Shown: positions 43,576 through 53,510, counted from the first letter of the stretch. The stretch: 64,000 nucleotides of DNA from Iningainema tapete BLCC-T55 (GCF_014698965.1 NZ_JACXAE010000025.1:62001-126000), one strand, 5' to 3'. Notes: a model not told the origin generated them from the letters alone. Program-made: numbers and translations.

Positions 43576-44517
43576 TCATATTGCTGTTTGCCCAATTTCC
43601 TGGGGACGGGATGGTGATATGGTATCTTTTGTAGATGCCGTGTTGAGATGTCCACCACAGTTACGTAATTCGTATAGTTTGACGCCTATTTGATACTCGT
43701 ATTGGCTTAACAGTCGTCCGTAAATATATCCAGCTTTGCCGTCTAGGAAACCACGTTGAATGAAGTAAAACAAAATAAACCGCAAAAATGGTTTAAATGG
43801 TAGTCGTACCCATATTTTTTTCAAAAAGCGCTTGCGTTGTACTGCGTCTCCAAAAAGGTTTGCGCCAATGGTATCGCTGTCATCTTTACCTGTAAGCAAG
43901 TTGAGATAAACACGAGCTTCCCAATTGGAATAACGGTTGTGCCTTTCTATCCAGTGGTAAAGATCTCGGAAGTCTTCATGAATCATATCGTGCTTGAGAT
44001 ATCCAACTTTACCTTCTAGAACAACGTGTTCATGAACTTCGTTATCGCCAGTGTTAGGAATATCTTCTGTATGTAAATTTTCGTAGCGACCTCTTTTGTG
44101 CTTAAATAAGCGTAGGTTCCAATCAGGATATTTACCACCGTGGCGAATCCATTGACCTAAGAAAAACACACGACGGTTGAGGTAGTAGCCTTCGTATTCG
44201 GGATTTTGAATTGCCTGTGCAATTTCTTCCCATAACTCAGGAGTGATACGTTCATCGCAATCGACAATTAGCACCCATTCGTTCCGGAAAGAAAGGTTGT
44301 CTAAAGACCAATTCTTCTTTTTCGGCCAACGTCCATTGAATTGGAATTGTACAACATTTGCTCCCAGGCTCTTGGCAATTTCTACGGTTTTGTCACTGCT
44401 TTGAGAATCGACGACAAATATTTCATCTGCTTTTTGAAGGCTGTTTAGGCAAGCAGGTAAGTTTGCTTGTTCGTTTTTTGCCGGAATTAGTACAGAAACT
44501 GGTATTTTGTATGACAT
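43576..44517 (-). CDS. GT2-family glycosyltransferase (WaaE-like)
   Basis: A 313-residue enzyme. It starts 'VSVLIPAKNEQANLPACLNS', has 'ADEIFVVDSQSSDKTVEIAK', 'EWVLIVDCDERITPELWEEI' with the catalytic acidic residues, and 'PEYEGYYLNRRVFFLGQWIR' followed by 'HGGKYPDWNLRLFKHKRGRY'. This layout is that of WaaE/KdtX-type GT2 enzymes acting on lipopolysaccharide core or exopolysaccharide. 'FILFYFIQRGFLDGKAGYIY' near residue 265 suggests a membrane-associated helix. It lies nine bases after the next upstream GT2 gene and is co-transcribed with it. Confidence 0.9.
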   Translation of the reverse strand: MSYKIPVSVLIPAKNEQANLPACLNSLQKADEIFVVDSQSSDKTVEIAKSLGANVVQFQFNGRWPKKKNWSLDNLSFRNEWVLIVDCDERITPELWEEIAQAIQNPEYEGYYLNRRVFFLGQWIRHGGKYPDWNLRLFKHKRGRYENLHTEDIPNTGDNEVHEHVVLEGKVGYLKHDMIHEDFRDLYHWIERHNRYSNWEARVYLNLLTGKDDSDTIGANLFGDAVQRKRFLKKIWVRLPFKPFLRFILFYFIQRGFLDGKAGYIYGRLLSQYEYQIGVKLYELRNCGGHLNTASTKDTISPSRPQEIGQTAI

Positions 44518-44526
44518 ATAACTATA

Positions 44527-45462
44527 TTATGATTTTTTCTTTGAAGTGGATAGAAGACCCTTAATCGCTGCATTTATGTAACCAATCTGACCGTAAGCGT
44601 ACACAAATTTATCAAAGCATTCAGCCGGGTCGGAAATATATTGTAATGATTTATACAACCCACGCAAAAAACGTTCGCTACCGCGCTGCAATTGACTTAT
44701 ACCAGCTTTACCAGTAAGTTGTTCTCGATAACATTCACTAATACCCTGCCACCAGCCTCTATTTAAAAACCAGGAACGTTTGAGGCGTTCTGGTGCTACA
44801 TTGTGAGCTACTAGGGCATCAGGAAGATAGGCGACTTGCCAACCCCGTTGTAGGGCATACTCAGTCATTTGCAGTTCTTCGTTTGATAGTAAATTTGTAC
44901 CAACACGACCAAGATTAGTATCAAAACCTCCGATTTCATCAAGAAAGCATCTACGAATAGAGTAGTTCAAGCCTCTGGGGGTTGAACCCGGATTTTCGAT
45001 GTAAACTAAACTATCTCCTAAGTCGTATGCTCCCAGGTTAGCGGTTAATCCTGTTGATAGCCAACGTGGAGGTTGTACTCCACTGGGCCATAACAAGGTA
45101 ACTTTTCCACCTGCTATTGCTAGTTTAGGATTATTTTGATAAGCAGAATACAAAACTTTCAACCAACTTGAGCTAGCAACGGCATCGTCATCAAGGTATG
45201 CCAGTATTTCCCCGTTGGCAACTTTAGCACCTGTGTTGCGGGCAACGGATAAACCAAGGACGGGTTCATAGACGTACTTGAGTCGAGGATCGTCGGCTCT
45301 TTGTTCTACAACTTTTTCTGTGCGATCGCTTGAGCCATTATCTACTACCACTACTTCAAAGCCTAAAGCAAAATCTTGTGCCAAAAGGCTATCTATGGCT
45401 GCACCTAAGTAAATATCTCGATTGTGAGTACAGATAATGGCAGAGATGGGCGTTTCTGGCAT
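44527..45462 (-). CDS. GT2-family glycosyltransferase
   Basis: A 311-residue enzyme. Motifs are 'ISAIICTHNRDIYLGAAIDS', 'FEVVVVDNGSSDRTEKVVEQ', 'VLGLSVARNTGAKVANGEIL' and the DxD 'AYLDDDAVASSSW', followed by 'GSTPRGLNYSIRRCFLDEIG' and 'SNEELQMTEYALQRGW'. This is the ExoM/rhamnosyltransferase-like branch often found in cyanobacterial exopolysaccharide and hormogonium polysaccharide clusters. It is the first gene of a minus-strand run of three (GT2, WaaE-like GT2, WcaF-like acetyltransferase), which suggests one small polysaccharide operon. Confidence 0.9.
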   Translation of the reverse strand: MPETPISAIICTHNRDIYLGAAIDSLLAQDFALGFEVVVVDNGSSDRTEKVVEQRADDPRLKYVYEPVLGLSVARNTGAKVANGEILAYLDDDAVASSSWLKVLYSAYQNNPKLAIAGGKVTLLWPSGVQPPRWLSTGLTANLGAYDLGDSLVYIENPGSTPRGLNYSIRRCFLDEIGGFDTNLGRVGTNLLSNEELQMTEYALQRGWQVAYLPDALVAHNVAPERLKRSWFLNRGWWQGISECYREQLTGKAGISQLQRGSERFLRGLYKSLQYISDPAECFDKFVYAYGQIGYINAAIKGLLSTSKKKS

Positions 45463-45658
45463 AGGAGGATGTGGGATGTGGGATGTTGGATTTTGGATGA
45501 AAATTTCCCATCCAATTTTCGCCTGGGTTTTAGCTAAATCTATACCAAAAATTCACGACTCACCAACCGAGTTTTTTCGGAAATATAATTTTGGTAGGGG
45601 CGAACCAACCTTCGCCTCTACACAAGTATTGCCACATAAGAGGTTACTGGTAACTGGA

Positions 45659-46423
45659 TTACGCTTGCTGGATATGACCGTGTAAGATGGTCAAGGTTTC
45701 AGCTAGTTGTGTGAGGCGAATTTCTAGATATTGCTTACGCCCTAAGAGTTGGCGTAGCTTTTGGTAACGGGCGATCGCCATACTCACGCTAGCTACTTGA
45801 TCCTGTGGACATGGACGTGACCATACTTTACCATTCGCATCTAAACCGCATAGACGATAGCCAGCACGGGGTGATTGGCAAGACATGTTAGCTTGATTTG
45901 CACAAATTTCTTCTACGTAGTCCATGAGGTGATCAACTTCGGCGTGGCGAAGGGGAGCAGTTTTGTCTGATTCTGCTTGTTTGTCATGGGACTCTAACCA
46001 GCCATTCACAATCGGTCCTTCTAAGTATATTTCCTGAATTTGTTGAATAATTTTTTGTAGTTCTTTTTGCCAATCCGTAACACTTTGCTGAATTTCTTGT
46101 AACAGATTCATTGCCAATGCCGGATTGGCTCCGTTGCGATGACTTGTAAAGCTGGGAGTTTTTAATTTGGGCAAGCTTGGTGCTTTACATCCGCTGTCTT
46201 GTGCGTACATGCTTTGCACTGAGGTATCTTGAGGAAACAATTCATTGTCTGTTGGTGGCAGTTCTTGTTCTGGTGTATCAGTATTTACTGTATATTCTGA
46301 TGCCCCCGTAGAAATCCTGAATGAGAAAGACCGCTTTGTTGTTGTAGCTGGTTCATTGGCCCAAGAAGTGGTGCGTTCTAAATCGTGTAAAGTTGCTTCA
46401 ATACGTTTTACGCCTACTTTCAT
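45659..46423 (-). CDS. Conserved hypothetical protein with coiled-coil C-terminal part
   Basis: A 254-residue protein of unknown function. The N-terminal half is low complexity and polar. The C-terminal half is helical ('LQEIQQSVTDWQKELQKIIQ' and on) and contains three Cys residues in 'EEICANQANMSCQSPRAGYR' and 'LCGLDANGKVWSRPCPQDQV', then ends 'YLEIRLTQLAETLTILHGHI'. No signal peptide or membrane segment is visible. It begins a minus-strand run with the GT2 genes downstream but is separated by about 200 bases. No domain is recognised. Confidence 0.65.
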   Translation of the reverse strand: MKVGVKRIEATLHDLERTTSWANEPATTTKRSFSFRISTGASEYTVNTDTPEQELPPTDNELFPQDTSVQSMYAQDSGCKAPSLPKLKTPSFTSHRNGANPALAMNLLQEIQQSVTDWQKELQKIIQQIQEIYLEGPIVNGWLESHDKQAESDKTAPLRHAEVDHLMDYVEEICANQANMSCQSPRAGYRLCGLDANGKVWSRPCPQDQVASVSMAIARYQKLRQLLGRKQYLEIRLTQLAETLTILHGHIQQA

Positions 46424-47081
46424 ATCTACTTCTCGCTTTGCTTACGTTTGTTCTGCTTGATCATCTACAAGGAGCAAACAACTGTTTGCCCCCACCTTTC
46501 GCGATTTTATGCGCTTGGTAGTATTTGCGTCAAAGACGCTGGTGATAATTTTATCTAACTAAAGTTATTTTCGGGAGACTTCCGATCTGTGAATTACAAA
46601 ATTATTGCTGCCGTCTGACACTAAGCAAAGTAAAAATATGCAGTTCAGCATAATCACTGGTAATACAAAATTTACAATTTAGCAAAAAACTTCATGTAAT
46701 ATTTACGTACATTGCTATACTTTTTCACACATGACAAAGGATATTAGCTCTTAATGTAAAGAAATAAAAAAGAAATTACTTCGCAAAACGAGTTTTAGAT
46801 GAATTTTCGGTAAAAATGATGATGAGTAGTTGAGATTTTCGGGTTAGAACATATAGTAATTAATGTTACTGCTTGCTAGTGCTAGAAAGTAAAAAGCACA
46901 ATTCAAGAAAAACTCCCACACGCAGCTACTAGTTTTATACATAGCTCTCCGTGTGTGCAGAGCGACTATAATGCCCCTTGTGTGCTGAAAACAAAGATTT
47001 GCTACTCGGTGTGATATCTACCAATAGTAAAAAATAAAACAGCAAAAAAATTTGATTTTTTGTTAATGAAAAATTCTGCCC
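46424..47081. other. Divergent intergenic region
   Basis: About 660 AT-rich bases between the minus-strand hypothetical gene and the plus-strand GT2 run. It should contain promoters in both directions. A 75-codon minus-strand frame (46935-47162) overlaps the GT2 start and looks like chance. No repeat or RNA gene was identified. Confidence 0.5.
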
Positions 47082-48005
47082 ATGCCTAGTGTTAGTGTGA
47101 TTATTCCCACCTACCAACGGGCTAATTTGGTATCTCAAGCAATTGAGAGTGTCTTGGCACAAACCTACACAGATTACGAAATTATCGTTGTCAATGATGG
47201 TTCACAAGACAATACCAAAGAAGTCTTAGCTGGATTTGGGGACAAAATTAGTGTAATTAATCAGGATAATCTTGGAGTAGCTGCTGCTCGCAATGTCGGA
47301 ATTATGGCAGCACAGGGACGATATATCGCCCTGCTCGATCATGATGACATTTGGCTGCCAACAAAGCTAGAAAAACAAATTGCTTGTTTAGAAGCCAATC
47401 ACAAGATTGGTGTAGTCTATTCAGACATTTTCTACTTCAATGACAAAGGTATATATCCTTATACATATGCACAAAAAAATAAAATACTTCCTTTCGAGCA
47501 GCTTTGGAGTATATTTGTGCGTGGTCCCATCCCGACCTGTTCTGTTGTAGTAATACGTCGAGAATGTCTAGACGAGGTGGGTTTATTAGATGAAACGCTG
47601 GTCCCTGTGGATGATTACGATTTGTGGTTTCGGATTGTCGAAAAATGGTTGATTTATTTCTTGAATGAACCTTTAGTTTATTACCGCAGGTACGAAGGTC
47701 AGCAGAGTAATAACGAAGAAAAGATGTTACTTGGCTTGTTACGTGTCAAGGAAAAAGCCTTCAACCGCTATAAAGAACTCCAAAAGTTACCTTTGATGGT
47801 TCTCGACGAACACTTTTTTAATGGCTACCTGAGAGTCGCGTACATGTATATCCAACGTTATCAAGGTGAGAAAGCTCGCCCATTTTTGGAACGATATCGA
47901 CAAATTCGTGGGATTAACATTAACTCTGAGTGGTTGTGGATGATTAGTTTTCCCATCCTCAATCCTTCGTCTACTTCTGATTCAGTATCTGTAACAGCAC
48001 AGTAA
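47082..48005 (+). CDS. GT2-family glycosyltransferase, tandem pair member 1
   Basis: A 307-residue GT-A enzyme. Motifs are 'MPSVSVIIPTYQRANLVSQA', 'YEIIVVNDGSQDNTKEVLAG', the acidic site 'YIALLDHDDIWLPTKLEKQ', 'CSVVVIRRECLDEVGLLDE' and 'DDYDLWFRIVEKWLIYFLNE'. It is a close paralogue of the next gene and of the 36911 gene; the first 45 residues are almost the same in all three. It opens a plus-strand run of eleven genes that continues to about 58.4 kb. Likely acts in exopolysaccharide assembly. Confidence 0.92.
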   Translation: MPSVSVIIPTYQRANLVSQAIESVLAQTYTDYEIIVVNDGSQDNTKEVLAGFGDKISVINQDNLGVAAARNVGIMAAQGRYIALLDHDDIWLPTKLEKQIACLEANHKIGVVYSDIFYFNDKGIYPYTYAQKNKILPFEQLWSIFVRGPIPTCSVVVIRRECLDEVGLLDETLVPVDDYDLWFRIVEKWLIYFLNEPLVYYRRYEGQQSNNEEKMLLGLLRVKEKAFNRYKELQKLPLMVLDEHFFNGYLRVAYMYIQRYQGEKARPFLERYRQIRGININSEWLWMISFPILNPSSTSDSVSVTAQ

Positions 48006-48012
48006 TCCGTCC

Positions 48013-48924
48013 ATGCCAAACGTCAGTGTGATAATTCCCACCTACCAAAGGGCTAATTTAGTTTCCCAAGCAATTGAGAGTGTCTTGGCGCAAACCTACA
48101 CAGACTACGAAATCATTGTGGTCAATGATGGTTCTACGGATAACACTATAGAAGTATTAGAATATTTTGGGGAGAAAATTACTGTTATTCATCAAGAAAA
48201 TCAAGGATCAGCTGCTGCTCGTAATACAGGGATTAAGGTAGCACAAGGACAGTACATTGCCTTACTCGATCATGATGACATTTGGCTACCTACTAAGCTA
48301 GAAAAACAAGTTAGTTATTTGGATTCCCATCCAAAGATTGGTTTAGTTTATTCAGATACACTCTATTTTAACGAAAAGGGTTTGTTGCCCGGTTCACATG
48401 CAAAATTCTTCCCCGTACCGCCTGTTCTACAAAGTTGGACTTTATTTGTGCGTAACACAATCCCAACATGCTCCGTTGTCATGATGCGTCGAAAATGTCT
48501 AGATGATGTGGGTTTGTTTGATGAAACACTACCGCCTTGTGATGATTACGACTTGTGGTTACGGCTGGTTGAAAAATGGCCTATTCATTTTTTGAATGAG
48601 CCTCTAGTGCATTATCGCAGGTATGAAGGTCAGCAAAGTAATAGTGAAGAGCGAATGTTACTTGGCTTGTTGCGTGTCAAAGAAAAAACTTTCAAACGCA
48701 ACAAAGAACTACAGAAGTTACCTCTGTTTGTACTTGACCAATGCTTTTATGAAGGCTACCTCAGTCTCGCCTACTTGTATATTCAACTTTATCAAGGTGA
48801 AAAAGCTCGCCTTGCCTTGAATCATTATCAACAAGTACGTGGTATAAATTGCTACTATAAATGGTTGTGGATGTGCAGCTTTCCTCTTCTCAAGCCGTCG
48901 TCAATTGAATTACAGTGTAGATAA
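48013..48924 (+). CDS. GT2-family glycosyltransferase, tandem pair member 2
   Basis: A 303-residue enzyme starting seven bases after its paralogue's stop. It has 'MPNVSVIIPTYQRANLVSQA', 'YIALLDHDDIWLPTKLEKQ', 'CSVVMMRRKCLDDVGLFDE' and 'DDYDLWLRLVEKWPIHFLNE'. Divergence from member 1 is greatest in the middle ('ARFFPVPPVLQ' region), which usually shapes acceptor choice, so the two may add different sugars or use different acceptors. All catalytic acidic residues are retained. Confidence 0.92.
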   Translation: MPNVSVIIPTYQRANLVSQAIESVLAQTYTDYEIIVVNDGSTDNTIEVLEYFGEKITVIHQENQGSAAARNTGIKVAQGQYIALLDHDDIWLPTKLEKQVSYLDSHPKIGLVYSDTLYFNEKGLLPGSHAKFFPVPPVLQSWTLFVRNTIPTCSVVMMRRKCLDDVGLFDETLPPCDDYDLWLRLVEKWPIHFLNEPLVHYRRYEGQQSNSEERMLLGLLRVKEKTFKRNKELQKLPLFVLDQCFYEGYLSLAYLYIQLYQGEKARLALNHYQQVRGINCYYKWLWMCSFPLLKPSSIELQCR

Positions 48925-48972
48925 AAAATCAAGTTTTTACGGAAATATATTTACAGAAATCATAATTAAAAT

Positions 48973-51129
48973 ATGACTATTCCTCAGCTAGAATACATAA
49001 ATTTGCGTTACAACATAGAGCAGAGACAAAAGATTTTAAACAAAGTAGCTCAAGAAACTTGGGAAAAAACTCTAGCTCAGAACACTGCTTTAAACTTGTC
49101 CCATCCAGAGCAATTAGTTAAGCTTCTCGATCAGCAAGCTCAGGAACAAACAACAAGGGGAAACACTCAAATGAGCTGGATAATTCGACAACACATCCGA
49201 ATGAATTCCCCTCAGCTTATTAACAATCTTCTCCAGCTAATCCAACTTTCAATTAATTTAGATGTCTTTACACCAAACCTTTTGGAAAAGTGGCATGTAA
49301 TCGAACTCCTACGTCAAAATTCAGGTGTGGTAGATCCAGCATTGCTCAAGCAAGTCTTCGCTAGTACTGCTGAAATGTTTCTTAGGCTAGATAAAGAATA
49401 TCTGGAAGCCTTGAACTATGTGCCAAAGTTTTTAACCGATATTGATAAATATTATTTAGACTATCAACAATGGGTAGAAAAGAATCGCTTAACTGAGCAA
49501 GATATTGCTGACTGTCGTGAAGAAATAGCTTCAATGCATATTCATCCGAAGTTTTCAGTTATTATACCCTTGTATAATGTGGAAGGAAAATGGTTAGAAA
49601 AAGCTATTGAATCAGTACTGAATCAAATCTATCCAGTATGGGAATTATGTATCGCTGACGATGCATCTACAGAACCCCATATTCGGTCTATTCTCAATCA
49701 CTATAGTCAAGTTGACCAACGGATCAAAGTTGTATTTCGCACTGAAAATGGCAATATTTCAGCCGCTAGTAACTCAGCTTTAAAATTAGCTACTGGAGAT
49801 TATATTGCCCTTTTAGACCATGATGATGAGTTAGCGATTAATGCCTTATTTGAAAACGCGAAGCTCATTAACCAGCATCCAAACGCAGATTTTATTTATA
49901 GTGACGAAGATAAAATAGATACTCAAGGGAACTTCTCTGCCCCATTTTTCAAACCAAACTGGTCCCCCGAGTATTTCTATTCCTGTATGTACACTTGCCA
50001 TTTAGGAGTTTATCGCACTAGCCTGATCCATAAGATTGGTGGTTTCAGGAGTGAGTATGATGGCGCTCAGGATTATGACTTAGTATTACGAGTTATAGAG
50101 GAAGCTAGGAACATCTTCCATATTCCCAAAATTCTTTATCATTGGCGCACTATATCCACCTCTGTCGCCACTGGCGACGCACAAGCAAAACCGTGGGCAC
50201 ATACTGCTGCTAGAAAAGCTCTTCAAGCAATGATCGAGCGCAGCTCATATCCAGGGCGTGTAGAAGAAACACAACTTCCAGGTTTTTATCGAGTTCGGCG
50301 CGACATAGTTGGGCAACCGCTGATTAGCATTATCATTCCCAGCGCTGGAAAAAGGATTTTTACTCCTTTAGGAGAAGTGTGTTTATTAGAAAATTGCATT
50401 CGCAGTATTAACAAGCTGAGTACATATCGTAACTATGAAATTATAGTAGTTGATGGATACGATATTCCTGAGTCAACCTTAGAGGCGATATCTAACGATA
50501 AGTCGCTCCGCGCCTACGCTTCTCCTGATGTGCAATTAGTCCGGACAAAGGAACCGTTCAACTTCTCAATGCGCATCAACATAGGTATACCCAAAGCCAG
50601 AGGGGAATTTTTACTGCTACTTAACGATGATACACAGGTAATAACCCCAGACTGGATCGAATCAATGTTAGAACTTGCACAACAGAAGGAGATTGGTGCA
50701 GTAGGTGCAAAACTATTATTTCCTGATCGCAAAGTACAGCATGTGGGAGTAGTAATTAACGAAGGTAATCCTGGTCATGTATTTTACGGATATGACGGTG
50801 AAGGACTTGGTTATTACAATTCAAATATTACCATCAAAAACTACTTAGCTGTAACTGGTGCTTGCTTGATGATGCGACTCGATCTGTTTCAGCAGTTAGG
50901 AGGGTTAGACGAAGAATTTCCTTTAAACTATAACGATGTTGATTTATGCTTAAAAGCACACCAAGCCGGATACCGCAATGTAGTCACACCATTTGCCCAA
51001 CTTGTTCACTACGAATCAGCTAGTCGCTCCAGAGGTGTACAACCAGAAGAATTGTCAAAATTTAAAGAAAAATGGCATATTTATTTGAAAACTTTAGGAG
51101 GCGATCCGTACCTTCCACAAATTACTTAG
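48973..51129 (+). CDS. Tandem GT2 glycosyltransferase with shared N-terminal module
   Basis: A 718-residue protein. Residues 1-150 are the helical module ('NTQMSWIIRQHIRMNSPQLI'). The first GT2 (about 193-400) has 'FSVIIPLYNVEGKWLEKA', 'LCIADDASTEPHIRSILNHY' and 'YIALLDHDDELAINALFENA' with intact acidic residues. The second GT2 (about 455-700) has 'PLISIIIPSAGKRIFTP', 'FLLLLNDDTQVITPDWIESM' and 'NYNDVDLCLKAHQAGYRNVV'. It is the intact counterpart of the 40419 protein. It probably transfers two sugars in sequence during glycan assembly. Confidence 0.88.
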   Translation: MTIPQLEYINLRYNIEQRQKILNKVAQETWEKTLAQNTALNLSHPEQLVKLLDQQAQEQTTRGNTQMSWIIRQHIRMNSPQLINNLLQLIQLSINLDVFTPNLLEKWHVIELLRQNSGVVDPALLKQVFASTAEMFLRLDKEYLEALNYVPKFLTDIDKYYLDYQQWVEKNRLTEQDIADCREEIASMHIHPKFSVIIPLYNVEGKWLEKAIESVLNQIYPVWELCIADDASTEPHIRSILNHYSQVDQRIKVVFRTENGNISAASNSALKLATGDYIALLDHDDELAINALFENAKLINQHPNADFIYSDEDKIDTQGNFSAPFFKPNWSPEYFYSCMYTCHLGVYRTSLIHKIGGFRSEYDGAQDYDLVLRVIEEARNIFHIPKILYHWRTISTSVATGDAQAKPWAHTAARKALQAMIERSSYPGRVEETQLPGFYRVRRDIVGQPLISIIIPSAGKRIFTPLGEVCLLENCIRSINKLSTYRNYEIIVVDGYDIPESTLEAISNDKSLRAYASPDVQLVRTKEPFNFSMRINIGIPKARGEFLLLLNDDTQVITPDWIESMLELAQQKEIGAVGAKLLFPDRKVQHVGVVINEGNPGHVFYGYDGEGLGYYNSNITIKNYLAVTGACLMMRLDLFQQLGGLDEEFPLNYNDVDLCLKAHQAGYRNVVTPFAQLVHYESASRSRGVQPEELSKFKEKWHIYLKTLGGDPYLPQIT

Positions 51130-51216
51130 CAGTGATATCCGTTAACTTATTCAGGATTTATGAGGAATTCACAAAAATAAATTTGAAACTTAGAAATATA
51201 CTACAAGGATAAAAAC

Positions 51217-52275
51217 ATGACTATTTCTCAGGAAGAATACATAATTTGGCGTCAAAGTGTTGAGCGGAGACGAAAGAATTTTAACGAAGTAGCTGAAGGA
51301 ACCTGGGCAACTACGATGGCTATAAACCCATCTAGCGATGTGTCAAAAAATCCAGAGCAATTAGTTAAGCTTTTAGACGAACAAGCTCAGCAACAATTAA
51401 CTTTAGGGAACACTCAAATTAGCTGGATAATCCGGCAACATATCCGAAATATTTCCCCTACCTTCATCAACAATCTCCTTCAGCTAATCCAACTTTCAAT
51501 TACTCTAAATATCTTCACCCCAGACCTTTTAAAAGATTGGCAGGTAGTCGAACTTTTGTGCCAAAATTTAACTCAGGTAGATCCAGCATTGCTTGCACAA
51601 GTATTTGCTAGTACTACCGATATTTTCCTTAAGCTAGATCAAGAATCTCTACAAGCCTTGAACTATGTGCCAAGCGAGCAATCTGACACTGAAAGCTATC
51701 AAAAGGCTAAAAAGTTATTAGATAAATTTGCTAGTCCCTATAAAGTTCATATTGGCTGTGTAAAAGTAAAATTTGATGGCTGGATCAATATAGATAAGGA
51801 CGAAAAACTTGATACGGTAGACTTCGTGTGGAACATACTTAATGGTCTACCTTTTGAGAATGACTGTTGTCAATTTATATATCACGAACACTTGTTACAA
51901 CATTTGCCTGTAGACAAAGGCGTGATGTTTCTCGAAGAGTGTTATCGTATTCTCGAATCCGGGGGAGTGTTACGTGTTGCCATGCCATCTCTCGATTTAC
52001 TGTATAATACAGTAACCTCTCTCAATTGGCAAAATCAAGACTGGCTTAAATCACCAGAGTATCAGTTGAGCAAAACACGAGCTGAGATGCTTAACGTAGC
52101 CTTTCGCTGGTGGGGGCATGAGTGGCTTTATGATCGCGAAGAATTAGAGCGAAGATTGAAAGAAGCTGGATTTACGCACCTAGAGTTTGTTGAGTGGGGC
52201 TGTAGTCAAATAGAGGAACTCAGAAACCGGGAAACTCGAAAAGATTCTTTGTTAATATGCGAGGCACGAAAATAA
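51217..52275 (+). CDS. SAM-dependent methyltransferase with shared N-terminal module
   Basis: A 352-residue protein. Residues 1-150 are the same helical module as in the two tandem GT2 proteins ('NTQISWIIRQHIRNISPTFI'). The C-terminal half is a small class I methyltransferase: 'PYKVHIGCVKVKFDGWINID', 'LPFENDCCQFIYHEHLLQHL' and 'MFLEECYRILESGGVLRVAM'. The glycine motif reads HIGCVKV where many relatives have LGCG, a mild change. Its stop overlaps the start of a short remnant frame. The module plus enzyme layout suggests the module targets or scaffolds glycan enzymes. Confidence 0.85.
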   Translation: MTISQEEYIIWRQSVERRRKNFNEVAEGTWATTMAINPSSDVSKNPEQLVKLLDEQAQQQLTLGNTQISWIIRQHIRNISPTFINNLLQLIQLSITLNIFTPDLLKDWQVVELLCQNLTQVDPALLAQVFASTTDIFLKLDQESLQALNYVPSEQSDTESYQKAKKLLDKFASPYKVHIGCVKVKFDGWINIDKDEKLDTVDFVWNILNGLPFENDCCQFIYHEHLLQHLPVDKGVMFLEECYRILESGGVLRVAMPSLDLLYNTVTSLNWQNQDWLKSPEYQLSKTRAEMLNVAFRWWGHEWLYDREELERRLKEAGFTHLEFVEWGCSQIEELRNRETRKDSLLICEARK

Positions 52276-52364
52276 TGTCTCAAATCCTTTTTGGTGTTAG
52301 TACTTTTGAGAATACCACCATAGATATTAGGTGCAGAAAACATTTAATTTCGATAATTAGGTAA
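52275..52364 (+). pseudogene. Gene-start remnant after the methyltransferase
   Basis: A 29-codon frame beginning at ATG 52275, overlapping the methyltransferase stop as TAATG: 'MSQILFGVSTFENTTIDIRC' and a little more. The junction bases GGCACGAAAATAATGTCTCAAA match those before the acetyltransferase at 57790 (GGCACGAAAATAAATGACTCAAA). It looks like the start of a lost acyltransferase-type gene left behind by rearrangement. A coupled mini-protein is less likely. Confidence 0.5.
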
Positions 52365-52367
52365 CTA

Positions 52368-53507
52368 ATGCTAACGCGAAACAAACCTTTTGAACAACCA
52401 ATCTATGTAACTCGCCCTATCCTGCCAAGTTTAGACAAATTTACTGATAAACTTCAAGAAATATGGCAAACTAAATGGCTAACTAATAATGGAAAACAAC
52501 ATTGGCTGCTGGAAAATAAATTACAAAATATACTCAATGTTCCATATATTTCATTATTCAATAATGGAACAATAGCTCTCATAATTGCTTGCCAAAGCTT
52601 ACGCCTAGCTGGTGAAGTTATTACTACTCCTTTTACTTTTCCGGCAACTCCTCATGTGCTGACTTGGAACAATATTAAGCCAATATTTTGCGATATTGAT
52701 CCAGTTACAATGAATATTGATGCCGATAAAATTGAATCAATGATCACACCCCAAACATCTGCGATTTTGGGTGTGCATGTATATGGTACTCCATGTGATG
52801 TTGTCAAAATTCAAGAAATAGCTGATAAATACGGCTTAAAGGTAATTTATGATGCAGCTCATGCATTTGGAGTAGAAGTTTCCGGGGTTGGAATTGGAAA
52901 CTTCGGTGATATATCAATGATGAGCTTTCATGCTACTAAGCTTTTTCATACTGCTGAAGGTGGCGCTTTGACATTCACAAATCAGAACTTAAAGACAAGG
53001 ATTGATTTCCTCAAAAACTTTGGCATTAAAAATGAAGAAGAAGTAGTAATGCCTGGAATTAATGGAAAAATGAATGAAATTCAGGCAGCTCTTGGTTTGG
53101 TAGTACTCGATTATGTTGAAGATGAAAGAAATAAACGAAAAATTTTAGTTGATACATATAGACAATGCTTAAGAGATATTCCAGGTATTACGCTTTTGCC
53201 AGAAAATCAAGATTTTACAAGTAGCTATCAGTATTTTGTGATTAGAATTGATGAGGAGTTATTTGGATATTCACGCAACTATGTATATGATAAATTCAAA
53301 GCGTATAATGTCTTTAGTAGAAAATACTTTTATCCTTTGTGCAGTAATTTTTCGTGTTACAAGCATTTACCATCAGCAAATATAACTAACTTACCAGTAG
53401 CAAATATAGTCGCTCAACAAACTTTATCACTACCTTTGTATGGGGAATTAACGATTAGCGACATTGAAAAAATTTGCGATATTTTACTTGAAATTAGAGA
53501 TATGTAG
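52368..53507 (+). CDS. DegT/DnrJ/EryC1/StrS-type sugar aminotransferase
   Basis: A 379-residue PLP enzyme. The PLP Lys lies in 'MMSFHATKLFHTAEGGALTF'; other family marks are 'EVITTPFTFPATPHVLTWNN', 'ILGVHVYGTPCDVVKIQEIA', 'VIYDAAHAFGVE' and 'INGKMNEIQAALGLVVLDYV'. Such enzymes convert a nucleotide-activated keto-sugar to an amino sugar (VioA- or FdtB-like). An acetyltransferase at 57790 could then N-acetylate it, a common pairing. The 3' end of this gene is duplicated as a remnant at 56631-56717. Confidence 0.9.
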   Translation: MLTRNKPFEQPIYVTRPILPSLDKFTDKLQEIWQTKWLTNNGKQHWLLENKLQNILNVPYISLFNNGTIALIIACQSLRLAGEVITTPFTFPATPHVLTWNNIKPIFCDIDPVTMNIDADKIESMITPQTSAILGVHVYGTPCDVVKIQEIADKYGLKVIYDAAHAFGVEVSGVGIGNFGDISMMSFHATKLFHTAEGGALTFTNQNLKTRIDFLKNFGIKNEEEVVMPGINGKMNEIQAALGLVVLDYVEDERNKRKILVDTYRQCLRDIPGITLLPENQDFTSSYQYFVIRIDEELFGYSRNYVYDKFKAYNVFSRKYFYPLCSNFSCYKHLPSANITNLPVANIVAQQTLSLPLYGELTISDIEKICDILLEIRDM

Positions 53508-53510
53508 ATT

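Noticed and set aside
46935-47162. A 75-codon minus-strand frame overlapping the 47082 gene
   Set aside because: It is antisense to a clear GT2 start and its upstream part is AT-rich spacer.
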